From the NCBI GenBank assembly GCA_030039005.1, contig JASHQT010000366.1:1-23807 (forward strand): DNA of 23,807 bases, read 5' to 3'. Source of the DNA: Bryobacteraceae bacterium (GTDB taxonomy: Bacteria; Acidobacteriota; Terriglobia; Bryobacterales; Bryobacteraceae). The position numbers were made by a program, and so were the translations under genes. The notes under the pieces are model-generated. The model saw only the letters and a program-made list of their open reading frames with translations. It was not told the origin of the DNA and searched no databases. Positions 14,806-22,758 of the stretch are shown here, piece after piece. The first letter of the stretch is position 1. Every line of letters begins with the position of its first letter.

Positions 14806-17286
14806 TTATTCCTTAATGTCTTTACGCAGAGTTTTCATCTGTTCCTTCAGTTCGTCGGAGGCGTCGAGAAGTTGATCGCTGTCGAAAATCACGTGCGGCG
14901 TCAGGAACATGATCAATTCGGTGCGTTCTTTGCTGTAGGAGCGGGAACCAAACAAGGCGCCCACTACGGGGATGCGGTCCAGCACTGGAATACCCCCAAT
15001 GCTCACCGAATTGCTCTCCTGGATCATACCCCCGATGGCAATCGTATCGCCATCTTGCACCGTCACCTGGGTCGTGATGTTCTTTGTGGCGAAGGAGGGG
15101 GAATCAATATCGCTGCCGGGACCGGATGAGATCGGGTTGGCTGTGGGATCGCTTACATTTTGATTGATGATCATGGTGACGATCCCGCTGGGAGTCACGC
15201 GGGCGGTGATGGAGAGCCCGATGCCCGTGCTGGCGCTGCCGACCGAGTTAGTAACCGCGCCTCCGATGGCGCTCGTAATCGAGCCTTGCAACGTGGGGAC
15301 GGTGGTTCCCACATTGATGCTAGCGGGAATACTGTCGGTGGCGATGATGGAGGGTGAGGACAGGATCTTCGCGTTGGTCTCGCTTTCCATCAATTGGACC
15401 ACCCCCTCCAGTGCGCGGCTCCTACCGACCAGCGCCGCGCCACTCACTGTCGTGGTGCTACCGGCCAGGGACGCCAACAGAGAAGCTGCCGTGCTGGAGA
15501 CGGATGAGAGTCCGCTGGCCCCCAGGTTGCCTCCCGCTGAACTCCCTGAGAGAGCTTGCAAGGCGGCCGTGACATCGCTCGAAAAGGCATGCGACAGATC
15601 CACGGAATAGATTTTGGCTTCGATGAGAACCTGGCGCGGCGGAACGTCCAACTGCCGGATGAGATCCTGGATGCCTTCGTACTGCTGCGGCGTGGCCTGA
15701 ATCAGCAAGGTATTGTTTACGGGGTTGGCGATGACACGTGGACCGCGAATAGCACTGAAGCCGGGGGGTGCGTTGCCCAGATACTGACCGGTCAAATCGT
15801 TGCCGGCGGCTCCGCCTGCAGCCGATGCAGGCGCCCCGCTGGGAGCGGCCCCAGTGAACGGCGTTGCACCGGCCGCCGGTGCGGCATTTCCGTATCCCGA
15901 ACCATAGCCGTAGGGACTGCTTCCATAGGCTGGTGAGCCATAAAATCCGGGATTAGCGCCATAGCCTCCTGCGCCAAATCCATTGCCAAAAGCACCAGCA
16001 CCAGCGCCAGCGCCGCCGCCAAAGCCACCTGTCCCCAATCCGCCTGCGCCGGCTCCAAAACCCGTGTTGAAGCCATTACCGGTGCTTCCGAAACCAGAAC
16101 TGCCCATGCAGGCCGTGATGGAGTTCTGCCCGCCTGGATAGCCGTAAGCGCTGCCATATCCGGCGAGTTGGCCGTAGAGAGCCTGGATGGAGCAGGCCAT
16201 GGAAACCGCATCGCCATAACGGACGCGATAGACGTAATCCTTGATCCCGCCGGCGGCGGGCTTGATGGGAACGTCGAGCTTGGCGAGCCACTCTTCCACT
16301 TCCTTGAACGCCCCGGGATTCGACGCCACGGCAATGATGGTGTTGATGCGGTCAATGGGCAGAAATTTGATGGGCGAACTCTTTTCGGAAAACGCCATGG
16401 CCTTAGAGATGTCCTCCAGTTCCTTGGCGATGTCGCTGGGCCGGCCGTTCCTGACGGTCAGCACGCGCACACGCTGGTTGGCGAGCTGATCGCTATCGAA
16501 CATCGTCACCAGTTCCATCGTGCGGCGCATGCTGCGCTGGCTGTCGAGCAATAAGAGAAGATTGGCGGGAGCGTAGACGTACACGCGGGCGTTCTCGCCG
16601 ATGAACGGTTCCAGAACCTTGGCCAGCTCATCGGCCGTGATGTACTTCAAGAACACCAGATTGAGCATGGTCTGGTCGCCTTCGGGGATCTCGGCCGGAT
16701 CGGTGATCGTTTGCGGCGGCAACGGCAGATGGGAGATGTCCGTGAGGGGCACGATGCGATACAGGTCGCCCTGTTTCACCATGCCGAAGCCGTTGATCCG
16801 TAGGATGGTCTCCAGCAACGAGCGCGTGTCAATGTCCTTGGTTTCGCCGTAGGTATTGAGGATGACGCCGCCTTTCACGCGCGGGTCGAGGATGTAGTTG
16901 ATCTTGAGTTTCTGCGCCAGCAGATCGATGACTTCGGTGAGCGACGCGTTGTTTAAAGCAAGGCCACCGTAAACCGTGGGCGGCGTAGCGGGCCGTGCCG
17001 GGGTTTGGGCTTGCGCCGCGGGCTGCGCCGCTTGACCGGGCGCTGGGGCGGCCGCCGCGGGCGTCGTACCATTCGCCGCGGGCGGATTTACGGGAGTTGG
17101 CTGGGGATTCCCAGCGCCAGGCGCTGGCCGTGGGGGCGCTAAATTCGGCCGGGGCATGAGGCCGGGGAAAACCGGGCCGGTGTAGGGAACCGCCTGTGGT
17201 GGCTGAGGCGGTTGCTGTTGCTGAGCCAGAACCGGTACAAGACAAGCCAGAGCCACCGCCGGAATACCAACCCGCAGAATGTTCAC
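14806..17286 (-). CDS. gspD: Type II secretion system secretin GspD
   Basis: The 826-aa protein forms the outer-membrane channel of the T2SS. The GTG at 17286 has GGGGAA about 8 nt upstream. A signal peptide (1-21, VLA|QQ) is followed by a Pro/Ala/Gln-rich linker (22-103). Next come N0 (~104-175), N1 (~205-268), N2 (~270-340) and N3 (~348-545). N3 is interrupted by a Gly/Tyr/Ala-rich insertion (~386-500) flanked by Cys365 and Cys393. The secretin core (~551-801) contains the hallmark IPVLDRIPVVGALF and ends with LIMFLTPHVI. The length is above the usual ~650-700 aa because of the linker and insertion. It is the last gene of the operon, unlike classic gsp operons where D is near the start. Confidence 0.95.
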   Translation of the reverse strand: MNILRVGIPAVALACLVPVLAQQQQPPQPPQAVPYTGPVFPGLMPRPNLAPPRPAPGAGNPQPTPVNPPAANGTTPAAAAPAPGQAAQPAAQAQTPARPATPPTVYGGLALNNASLTEVIDLLAQKLKINYILDPRVKGGVILNTYGETKDIDTRSLLETILRINGFGMVKQGDLYRIVPLTDISHLPLPPQTITDPAEIPEGDQTMLNLVFLKYITADELAKVLEPFIGENARVYVYAPANLLLLLDSQRSMRRTMELVTMFDSDQLANQRVRVLTVRNGRPSDIAKELEDISKAMAFSEKSSPIKFLPIDRINTIIAVASNPGAFKEVEEWLAKLDVPIKPAAGGIKDYVYRVRYGDAVSMACSIQALYGQLAGYGSAYGYPGGQNSITACMGSSGFGSTGNGFNTGFGAGAGGLGTGGFGGGAGAGAGAFGNGFGAGGYGANPGFYGSPAYGSSPYGYGSGYGNAAPAAGATPFTGAAPSGAPASAAGGAAGNDLTGQYLGNAPPGFSAIRGPRVIANPVNNTLLIQATPQQYEGIQDLIRQLDVPPRQVLIEAKIYSVDLSHAFSSDVTAALQALSGSSAGGNLGASGLSSVSSTAASLLASLAGSTTTVSGAALVGRSRALEGVVQLMESETNAKILSSPSIIATDSIPASINVGTTVPTLQGSITSAIGGAVTNSVGSASTGIGLSITARVTPSGIVTMIINQNVSDPTANPISSGPGSDIDSPSFATKNITTQVTVQDGDTIAIGGMIQESNSVSIGGIPVLDRIPVVGALFGSRSYSKERTELIMFLTPHVIFDSDQLLDASDELKEQMKTLRKDIKE

Positions 17287-17318
17287 TGATTCGTTCCCCG
17301 CTCGAGATGCCTCGTCAT
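17283..17318 (-). CDS. Possible 11-codon leader ORF coupled to gspD
   Basis: Between the C-like gene and gspD an ATG at 17318 opens MTRHLERGTNQ and stops with TGA overlapping the GTG start of gspD (GTGA at 17286-17283). AAAGGAAG lies about 6 nt before the ATG and overlaps the stop of the upstream gene. The arrangement mirrors the 4-nt overlaps elsewhere in this operon. It may serve translation coupling rather than encode a functional peptide. It may also be chance, because the ORF is very short. Confidence 0.35.
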   Translation of the reverse strand: MTRHLERGTNQ

Positions 17319-17331
17319 GTTCGTTCTTCCT

Positions 17332-18060
17332 TTATCGGGACGGCTCCCAAAAGCACACGCTTCCCATAGGCGTGCGGTTCACGACCTTCTTCATGCCGTC
17401 GACGATGGTGCCGGCCGGCGAGGTATCGTCGGCATAACAGGTCCTGTTTCCGGCACCGCTATCTTCGCCGGGCCCGGAATGGGAGGACGAGGAGTTGGAA
17501 AGGGTCTGGGCCGCGGACTTGGGTGGTGGCGCCGCCGCCGCGGGAGCGGAGGATATTTCGATCGGGGTTCGATCGATCAGCTCGTCCAGCCGCTTCTTGA
17601 AGTCCTTGCCGTCCCACTCGAAGTCGGCGTAACTGTTGTCGACAGATACAATCTTCCACGGGCCGATGGTGTCGCCGGGATGATAGCCTTTCTGCGGCCC
17701 GCCTGCTTTTTCGCTGAGCACGATGGTGGGAGGAACGCCGTCCCACAACATCACGCCGTGAGCCACCGGAAACGGAGGCTGGGGTTTCTCCGGCGGTGGG
17801 GGCGGAGGATCGACAATGACGTTCGGATTGCGATCGGGCGCGAACAGATCCTTGGTGGCGACGTCGGCAAATTCGGCGGCGGTCGCCGGGTCCACCTTCA
17901 TCAGCGGCGCAAGGCCGGGCACGCGGGAGGCGGCCAGCGCACTGTGGAGCAAAGCCAGGTCCCGGGCGTGCGAAGCGATCCGCTCACGGCGCAATTGCCA
18001 GCACAGAAGCCCGACGGCCACGAGCAACGCCAGATCCAGAATGCGCAGCTTCGCGATCAC
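17332..18060 (-). CDS. gspC: GspC/PilP-like inner-membrane T2SS protein
   Basis: The 242-aa product starts at GTG 18060, overlapping the gspM stop (GTGA). It has a short N-terminal membrane helix (~7-22), then a periplasmic part with DLFAPDRNP (~71-79), a proline run (~84-97) and a compact beta domain (~98-160). That domain contains GYHPGDTIGPWKIVSVDNSYADF, split here as GYHPGDTIGPWKIV and SVDNSYADF, the pattern of the GspC homology region / PilP. In T2SS this domain touches the secretin N0 domain and links the inner and outer membranes. An additional C-terminal tail (~165-242) is Ala/Pro/Ser-rich with two Cys (208, 236). Its position between M and D resembles the pilMNOPQ order of type IV pili more than classic gsp operons. 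Confidence 0.75.
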   Translation of the reverse strand: MIAKLRILDLALLVAVGLLCWQLRRERIASHARDLALLHSALAASRVPGLAPLMKVDPATAAEFADVATKDLFAPDRNPNVIVDPPPPPPEKPQPPFPVAHGVMLWDGVPPTIVLSEKAGGPQKGYHPGDTIGPWKIVSVDNSYADFEWDGKDFKKRLDELIDRTPIEISSAPAAAAPPPKSAAQTLSNSSSSHSGPGEDSGAGNRTCYADDTSPAGTIVDGMKKVVNRTPMGSVCFWEPSR

Positions 18061-18665
18061 AGATCCGGCAAACCTTTCTCTTTAGGCACCAGGCGCTTGG
18101 CCACCAGGCCCGAGATCGTCAGCCGAATGGGCATGGTCTTTTGCTTGGGCTGTGATGCGCCGAAGCGAATCTCCTCGGTCGCTACCAGCTCCGGTTGAGC
18201 GCTCAAGGCGGCCAGAAAATTAACCAAGTCCTCGATGCGGCACGTAGTGGTGATCGATACGCTCACCTGACCGTAGGCCGCGCCGAAGGTACGCGGACGG
18301 CCGAGTTCCACCTGCCCGACTTCGAGCGCTGGGCTCTGTTGCTGGGCCACGCGCTTGACGATCTGGAGCAGTTGGGCCTGCGCCTGTTCGGCGGTGTCGC
18401 CGGGAACCAAATTTTTCTCGCGCTCGGCGAGTTCACCGGAAACCTGCTTCCACACGGCCTGTTTGCCGGGAAGCGTCGCGGCCTGCTGGCGAAGGGCGGC
18501 CAAACGTTTCTCGGTGCGATCGATGCTTTCCACCGGAACGCCGGCCTTCGTGCCCGCGGCGCTCGAGGAGGACGTGGAATTGGAGAACCAGTAATAGATT
18601 CCACCCAGCACCATAGCGGCGGCCCACACAACCAGCAAGCGGCGCTCGCGATCCGATATCGTCAT
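18057..18665 (-). CDS. gspM: GspM/PilO-like inner-membrane T2SS protein
   Basis: The 202-aa protein has one N-terminal membrane helix (~8-27) preceded by the basic DRERRLL. A periplasmic coiled-coil stretch follows (~48-85, with charged heptad-like residues), then a ferredoxin-like alpha/beta part (~112-190: GQVSVSITTTCRIEDLVNFL). This fits GspM/PilO, which pairs with GspL/PilN in the platform that transmits ATPase work to the pseudopilus. The ATG at 18665 overlaps the gspL stop by ATGA, and the stop overlaps the next GTG start by 4 nt, so translation is probably coupled on both sides. Sequence conservation of this family is low, so the call rests on layout and context. Confidence 0.8.
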   Translation of the reverse strand: MTISDRERRLLVVWAAAMVLGGIYYWFSNSTSSSSAAGTKAGVPVESIDRTEKRLAALRQQAATLPGKQAVWKQVSGELAEREKNLVPGDTAEQAQAQLLQIVKRVAQQQSPALEVGQVELGRPRTFGAAYGQVSVSITTTCRIEDLVNFLAALSAQPELVATEEIRFGASQPKQKTMPIRLTISGLVAKRLVPKEKGLPDL

Positions 18666-19993
18666 GGATTCGCCGCCCTCCGCGAGGAGCGGATACTGAA
18701 GATTTCACCGCCCGAGCTCTTCTGCAGCGGCAGCGAGAACGCAGAGCCCTGGAATTGGCGCGAACCATCCAGCAGCTTGATCAGTTCGGCGGCCTGGTTC
18801 GTCTCGCCGGTGATACTCACCGAGGTTCGCGTAAGCTGCAGCGAAGTCACCCAGGCGGGAGGCGCCAGCAGATGCGTGAGCGCGTTGAGGGCGTCGAGGT
18901 CCTGGCGGGTCTGCCGCTTGAAGTTGTCGAGCGTTTGGGCGCGGTTGCGGTCGTTGACGGTCTCGCGATCGGCGTCCACCGCTTTCCTCGCCAACGGCGC
19001 GAAGATGCGAATCTGCGCTTCGAGCAGCCCGGCATAGCGGCGATCGGAGTAGCTGGGATAGGCGAGCGCCGCCACGGCCAGCAGCAACGTCACCGACGCC
19101 AGGGCGGCTGTGGGAATGTAGCGCAAGCGCGAGGCCGAACGGCGCTGCTCGCGCGGCAGCAGGTTCACACCCAGCGGACGAATCAGCCCGGCGGAGGACA
19201 AAGCGGCCGCGTAGGACAAAGAGGCGCGCGAAGGCTCATAGGTCTCCGGAGCTGCCAGAGGCCGCGGAAGGCAATCGTGCAGCACAGAAGTTTCGGTCTC
19301 GGGCGGCAGACGAAGTTCGGAAACGGCCAGCGTCCGCGCGCGATCGGCCGGCTGTTCGAGCCGAGCCGAAAAAATCGGACGCGTCGGACTCTCGCCATAC
19401 AATTCGAAGCCTTCCGCGGCCGGCTCCATCGCCAGGAACCCATCGCGCGGTGGGATCGCGAGCAGGCGCAGCGCGGAATAGATGGCGGGCGCCGAGAAGG
19501 TGAAGGACGCGGTTTTTATCCCGGCCTGCGAAAAAAGGGTGGTGTAGCGTTCGATCACCGAGCGCAGGACGATGGCGATCAGAACCGAAGACGTCTTGCC
19601 GATGCGCGCCCAATCGTACGTCACTTCTTCTTCGGAGTAGGGATTGAGCGAATCGATCTCGAAACGAACGGCCGAAGCGAGGTCCTTGTCGGCGACGCCC
19701 GGCAAAGCGATCTGGCGAACCGTCACCTCGTCGCGCGGCAACAGGACGGTGGCGGCCAGGTGTCCGGCGCCCAGCTTTTCGAGGAAGGCGGCATAGGCGG
19801 CGCCCCATTCCGCGGCAGCCTGTTCTCGAAACTGGGGGATGGTGAGCTCGCCCAATACTCGCGGCCCGCGAGGACGCAGACGGACGACGGTCACGGTAAG
19901 ATCCTGCGATCCGATTTCAATCCCGATGCCGGTCCCAATGGCGAGCCACTTCTTGAAATCGAGAGAGGTCATTGGAAATCGAGAGATGTTCAT
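18662..19993 (-). CDS. gspL: GspL-type T2SS protein: PilM-like cytoplasmic domain plus PilN-like part
   Basis: The 443-aa protein starts with an actin-like PilM-type domain (IGIEIGSQDLTVTVVRL near residues 22-38; LPRDEVTVRQIALPG near 85-99). It reaches a membrane helix at ~293-314. Just before the helix is the PilN signature VNLLPREQRR (276-285). A periplasmic coiled coil (~320-375) and a small ferredoxin-like domain complete the GspL layout. GspL recruits the GspE ATPase to the inner membrane. The start at 19993 overlaps the gspK stop (ATGA). A second in-frame ATG at 19972 lies in a near-copy of the first 19 nt and is an equally plausible start. The stop overlaps gspM by ATGA. Confidence 0.85.
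   Translation of the reverse strand: MNISRFPMTSLDFKKWLAIGTGIGIEIGSQDLTVTVVRLRPRGPRVLGELTIPQFREQAAAEWGAAYAAFLEKLGAGHLAATVLLPRDEVTVRQIALPGVADKDLASAVRFEIDSLNPYSEEEVTYDWARIGKTSSVLIAIVLRSVIERYTTLFSQAGIKTASFTFSAPAIYSALRLLAIPPRDGFLAMEPAAEGFELYGESPTRPIFSARLEQPADRARTLAVSELRLPPETETSVLHDCLPRPLAAPETYEPSRASLSYAAALSSAGLIRPLGVNLLPREQRRSASRLRYIPTAALASVTLLLAVAALAYPSYSDRRYAGLLEAQIRIFAPLARKAVDADRETVNDRNRAQTLDNFKRQTRQDLDALNALTHLLAPPAWVTSLQLTRTSVSITGETNQAAELIKLLDGSRQFQGSAFSLPLQKSSGGEIFSIRSSRRAANP
19955..19993 (-). repeat. Imperfect tandem duplication of the gspL start
   Basis: Minus strand: ATGAACATCTCTCGATTTC (from 19993) and ATGACCTCTCTCGATTTC (from 19972) differ by one substitution and one missing base. A 12-nt core, TCTCTCGATTTC, is identical in both. 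The start codon is duplicated in frame. Confidence 0.8.
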
Positions 19994-20982
19994 GGCACGA
20001 TGCTCGGGTTGTCGTACCAGCGCAGGATGTGAAACGGCGGGTCCCAGCCGGGCTTCAAGAACTTCACCACTGCCGAAACGGTCCGGCGCACGTCGGAAAG
20101 CTGGCCGTTGGGAAGGCGAAGGCGCGCCGTGGCCCGGATTGTACCGATCGGACCGTTGACGATCCCGAGACTCCCCGCGCCCCCGCCGCTGGTGAAGGCC
20201 GCCAACTGGCTCATGTCGCGAATCAACGTGGTTTTTCGGAAGGCCACAATCGCGGCGGCCGTTTCCGGAGGAACGCCCACGGCGACCATGGCCTCAGGCG
20301 CCGCTGTGTTCACGTCCAATGCGCCAGTAGAGCCGTAGACCGACAGGCAATCACGGAGGCCGTCGTGCGGGATCAGCCTGCCATCCGCTGCCTGGGTGTA
20401 GCCGCCATAGAACAAATCCGGAGTCACTCCGCGCACCAGCAATAATTCCTCAATCTCTCCAAGAGACGCATGCCGGGCCTGAAAAGACGGCGTGAGGGAC
20501 ATGTAATATTGGTCGAACTGCGAAAACGATCCCCCGGGGGTGCCGCTGCGCCAGTCGACGATTCCGGCCGTGATCGCGAAAGCGCGCTCGGGATCCACGC
20601 CTAGGGCTTCTAGGAGCCGGTTGAGCTCGATGGGCGGCGCGAAGTTTACATTCAGCTTCGAGTTCTCGGGGATGTAATCGACTGTAGCGACGCCGGTCGG
20701 GAAGTTAAGATGCAGCTCCCGCGTGACGTCAATCTGGAATATGGGCTTGCCATCGGGACCCATAAACTGGGGGCCTGACTCGATATAGACCAACGTGCGG
20801 TCAATGGCCCCCGCGGCCAGATAGTACGCTTTCAACCCATCGGCATCGGTGGAGCTACGCTCGATTTCGCCGCGCACGCTGTTGGCAAGAGTGAAGGCGA
20901 TCGCCGCAAGCGCCGCGGCGAGCCATAGGACCGCCAGCAGAGCCGCGCCGCGCCGGCCGGAAGAACCCCTAGTTGTTGTCAT
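19990..20982 (-). CDS. gspK: T2SS minor pseudopilin GspK
   Basis: The 330-aa length is normal for GspK, the largest minor pseudopilin. The leader MTTTRGSSGRRG is followed by the hydrophobic AALLAVLWLAAALAAIAF. Prepilin cleavage is expected after Gly12. Position +5 is Ala rather than Glu, the known exception of GspK, which sits at the pseudopilus tip. The globular part contains NSKLNVNFAP, LGVDPERAFAITAGIVDWRSG and LDVNTAAPEAM, typical of the GspK SAM-like/alpha domain that binds its DNxN-type metal and helix-hairpin region. Its start lies 5 nt after the gspJ stop; its own stop overlaps gspL by ATGA. Confidence 0.92.
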   Translation of the reverse strand: MTTTRGSSGRRGAALLAVLWLAAALAAIAFTLANSVRGEIERSSTDADGLKAYYLAAGAIDRTLVYIESGPQFMGPDGKPIFQIDVTRELHLNFPTGVATVDYIPENSKLNVNFAPPIELNRLLEALGVDPERAFAITAGIVDWRSGTPGGSFSQFDQYYMSLTPSFQARHASLGEIEELLLVRGVTPDLFYGGYTQAADGRLIPHDGLRDCLSVYGSTGALDVNTAAPEAMVAVGVPPETAAAIVAFRKTTLIRDMSQLAAFTSGGGAGSLGIVNGPIGTIRATARLRLPNGQLSDVRRTVSAVVKFLKPGWDPPFHILRWYDNPSIVP

Positions 20983-21002
20983 ACGGGTCAGTTATTGTCA
21001 TA
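20971..21002 (-). repeat. Short direct repeat at the gspJ/gspK junction
   Basis: The 13-mers AGTTGTTGTCATA (20971-20983) and AGTTATTGTCATA (20990-21002) match 12/13 with a 19-nt period. One copy is the end of gspJ with its stop, the other the start of gspK. Confidence 0.7.
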
Positions 21003-21773
21003 AGGCTCGAGCGGCAGCCGCGTCACGTGTACCGGGACGGTCAGCGTGACGGGGACCAAGCGCCCGGCATCGGGGGTGAGCGGCGCCATCTCGATGCGGA
21101 TGGCGTTGGGCAGCACGGGTTTAATCCAATGCGGCACCCAAACCGGCGGCTGGGGCGGTATGCGCGGATCGCGATAGCTGAAGCGGCAATAGGCGAGCTT
21201 ATCGGCAAGGACGAAGGAGCCCGGGCCGATGCTGATGGGCGCGAACACCGGTCCCGAAGCACCGGTTGGATCCGTGCTCATGCCGATACAATAGATCCCT
21301 GCACCGCGCGGACCGGTGTACCAATGCTCGTTGACCACCAGCCGCACGCCTTGGCCATCTTCGCCCGGGATCACCTGGTATTCGAGGATCATCGGCAGCC
21401 CGCGCTGGCCCTGTTGCAGCGAGTATGTGGAAGCCAGACGCATGGATTGCGGTTCGCCCTGAAAGAACATGAGCGCCGGGCCGAGAACGCCCGGCTGTGG
21501 CTGGCACTGCGCGGTCACCGGCAGGATGCCTTCGATCTCCTGATCGAGAATGCGCTCGATGCTCGTGACGCGGCGGTTGGCCATCAGCTTGGAGTCCGAT
21601 TTGTTCATCCCATTCAGAGCGACGCGCAGCGTCATCACGATCCCGAAAGACAAAAAGCTGAACAGCAGAACGGCGATCAGCAATTCGATCAACGTGACGC
21701 CCGCCGAACGGGCCGCGCGTTTGTGTGGAACTCTCATTGCGGCAGCATCGTTCATTGCGGCAGCATTGTTCAT
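20988..21773 (-). CDS. gspJ: T2SS minor pseudopilin GspJ
   Basis: The ATG at 21773 overlaps the gspI stop (ATGA), giving 261 aa; the frame is open further upstream only as a shadow of gspI. The prepilin motif is RSAG|VTLIELLIAVLL, with Glu at +5. The leader is long (25 residues) because an 18-nt segment is duplicated, so ATGs at 21755 and 21737 are alternative starts. The globular domain contains RRVTSIERILDQEIEGI and a C-terminal beta-rich part consistent with GspJ, which forms the tip complex with GspI and GspK. Gene order I-J-K is the standard tip-complex order. The stop is 5 nt before gspK. Confidence 0.92.
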   Translation of the reverse strand: MNNAAAMNDAAAMRVPHKRAARSAGVTLIELLIAVLLFSFLSFGIVMTLRVALNGMNKSDSKLMANRRVTSIERILDQEIEGILPVTAQCQPQPGVLGPALMFFQGEPQSMRLASTYSLQQGQRGLPMILEYQVIPGEDGQGVRLVVNEHWYTGPRGAGIYCIGMSTDPTGASGPVFAPISIGPGSFVLADKLAYCRFSYRDPRIPPQPPVWVPHWIKPVLPNAIRIEMAPLTPDAGRLVPVTLTVPVHVTRLPLEPYDNN

Positions 21774-21776
21774 TGC
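21734..21776 (-). repeat. 18-nt tandem duplication across the gspI stop / gspJ start
   Basis: Minus strand: GCAATGAACAATGCTGCC (21776-21759) and GCAATGAACGATGCTGCC (21758-21741) match 17/18. A third partial copy, GCAATGA, follows (21740-21734). Each copy carries an ATGA, giving three in-frame gspJ start codons spaced by 18 nt. Confidence 0.93.
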
Positions 21777-22249
21777 AAACCCGGCGTCTGGGCCAGCGCC
21801 TGCGATGACGCCGCGGCCAGATCGGCCGGAGTAAGAATCGCGCGATGGTAGCCCTCCAGCCGGAACGAACGGCGCTGGGTTCCGCTCATCCACCAAATCT
21901 CCAGTTCTACGCGCTCGACGAATGGGGTTCCGATGGCGCGACTCTGGGGGATCTCGAAAGGTGTGAGGCGGGCGATCCAGCCCATGTCCGTGCCGCCAGT
22001 TACCTCCGGCCCCCACGTTCCTTGGAAGGCCACGCCTTTTTCGAGACCGGTGGCGATCATCAGCTCGTCCATTTTTTGGTGGCCCAACAAAACCGCGCGG
22101 TCATGATCGGTGAGGCGCGCGGCATTGCGCAAGGACGTGGAGATGGCGCCCATGAGACCGGCGACGGCGATGGCCATGACGAGGGTTGCCACCAGGACTT
22201 CGAGCAACGTAAAACCACGCTCGCGATGCATCGCCCTCTTATAACTCAT
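21770..22249 (-). CDS. gspI: T2SS minor pseudopilin GspI
   Basis: The 159-aa protein carries a classic prepilin leader, MSYKRAMHRERG, cleaved before FTLLEVLVATLVMAIAVAGL with Glu at +5. The globular part has NAARLTDHDRAVLLGHQKMDELM, the NxxxL/A-helix pattern of GspI, followed by short strands (ELEIWWMSGTQRRSFRLEGY). GspI, J and K form the tip complex of the pseudopilus. The start is 4 nt after the gspH stop; an in-frame ATG seven codons in lies on a 12-nt perfect palindrome (22223-22234). The C-terminal ~20 residues (AASSQALAQTPGLQ) run into the duplicated junction with gspJ, where stop and start overlap by 4 nt. Confidence 0.92.
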   Translation of the reverse strand: MSYKRAMHRERGFTLLEVLVATLVMAIAVAGLMGAISTSLRNAARLTDHDRAVLLGHQKMDELMIATGLEKGVAFQGTWGPEVTGGTDMGWIARLTPFEIPQSRAIGTPFVERVELEIWWMSGTQRRSFRLEGYHRAILTPADLAAASSQALAQTPGLQ

Positions 22250-22253
22250 GCGA

Positions 22254-22733
22254 CTACTGTTGCTCAGGCGGCGCCTCCACGTGCGGCACGCCCGTGATGG
22301 GGTCCACGCGCACTACGCGCTGGACATTTCTTCGATTGATCAATTGCAAGCCGATCGGCGGCACGGTACCGCCGGGATAGAGCAGAAAATCGCGCTTGCG
22401 GCCCGGATCGGCGTCTTCTTCGGGCAAGGCCGGGAGCACCTGCACGATGGAGACGCCCTCCGGCAGTCGCAGCTTGCGGTAAAAGCCGGGTTCGGTGGAG
22501 CGCATTTCGAGAGAATTGTCGGCCTTGGAGATGGTGATCTCCACCGTCTGCTGGCGGCGCTCGGCGCGGCTCAAACCGTAATCGAGGAAGCTGACTACGC
22601 CGTTGGTGGCGGCATTCAAACGCAAGGATTCGATCCCGGAGGTAATCGCCGGATAGCTGACCGCGGCCATCAACGAGATCAGCCCCACCACCACCATCAT
22701 TTCGATGAGCGTGACGCCGGCGGAACTGGACAC
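22254..22733 (-). CDS. gspH: T2SS minor pseudopilin GspH
   Basis: The GTG at 22733 is the only normal start between the gspG stop and the prepilin motif. It gives a very short leader, MSSSAG, before VTLIEMMVVVGLISLMAAVSYP (here VTLIEMMVVV then GLISLMAAVSYP), with Glu at +5. The product is 159 aa, with GspH/FimT-like features: LRLNAATNGVVSFLDYGLSRAERR is the helix-to-strand region (read as LRLNAATNGVVSFLDY and GLSRAERR), then TVEITISKADN. No Shine-Dalgarno is visible; instead a perfect 10-bp hairpin ends 3 nt before the GTG. Initiation may therefore be weak or depend on ribosomes finishing gspG. The open frame upstream of 22733 is an antisense-free shadow of gspG. Confidence 0.87.
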   Translation of the reverse strand: MSSSAGVTLIEMMVVVGLISLMAAVSYPAITSGIESLRLNAATNGVVSFLDYGLSRAERRQQTVEITISKADNSLEMRSTEPGFYRKLRLPEGVSIVQVLPALPEEDADPGRKRDFLLYPGGTVPPIGLQLINRRNVQRVVRVDPITGVPHVEAPPEQQ

Positions 22734-22736
22734 GGA

Positions 22737-22758
22737 GCGTTCACACGAGTGTGAACGC
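22737..22758. promoter_or_regulatory. Perfect 10-bp inverted repeat in the gspG-gspH gap
   Basis: GCGTTCACAC (22737-22746) and GTGTGAACGC (22749-22758) are perfect complements with a 2-nt spacer. In the minus-strand mRNA this would be a hairpin ending 3 nt before the gspH GTG and covering the place of its RBS. With only 2 nt between arms, the terminal pairs must open to form a loop. No T-run follows, so it is not a simple terminator. As DNA it could be an operator. Confidence 0.7.

Noticed and set aside
17224..17286. Lipoprotein signal on GspD (Cys15)
   Set aside because: The residues before Cys do not fit a good lipobox, and a normal signal peptidase I site follows at residue 21.
21774..22016. 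Longer gspJ starting at 22016
   Set aside because: The extra 81 residues lie in a shadow frame of gspI, are Arg/Gly/Pro-rich and would precede the prepilin leader. The ATG overlapping the gspI stop is far better.
22223..22234. 12-nt perfect palindrome GCGATGCATCGC in the gspI start
   Set aside because: It is short, lies within the coding sequence and is plausible by chance in GC-rich DNA; I see no second copy or regulator link.
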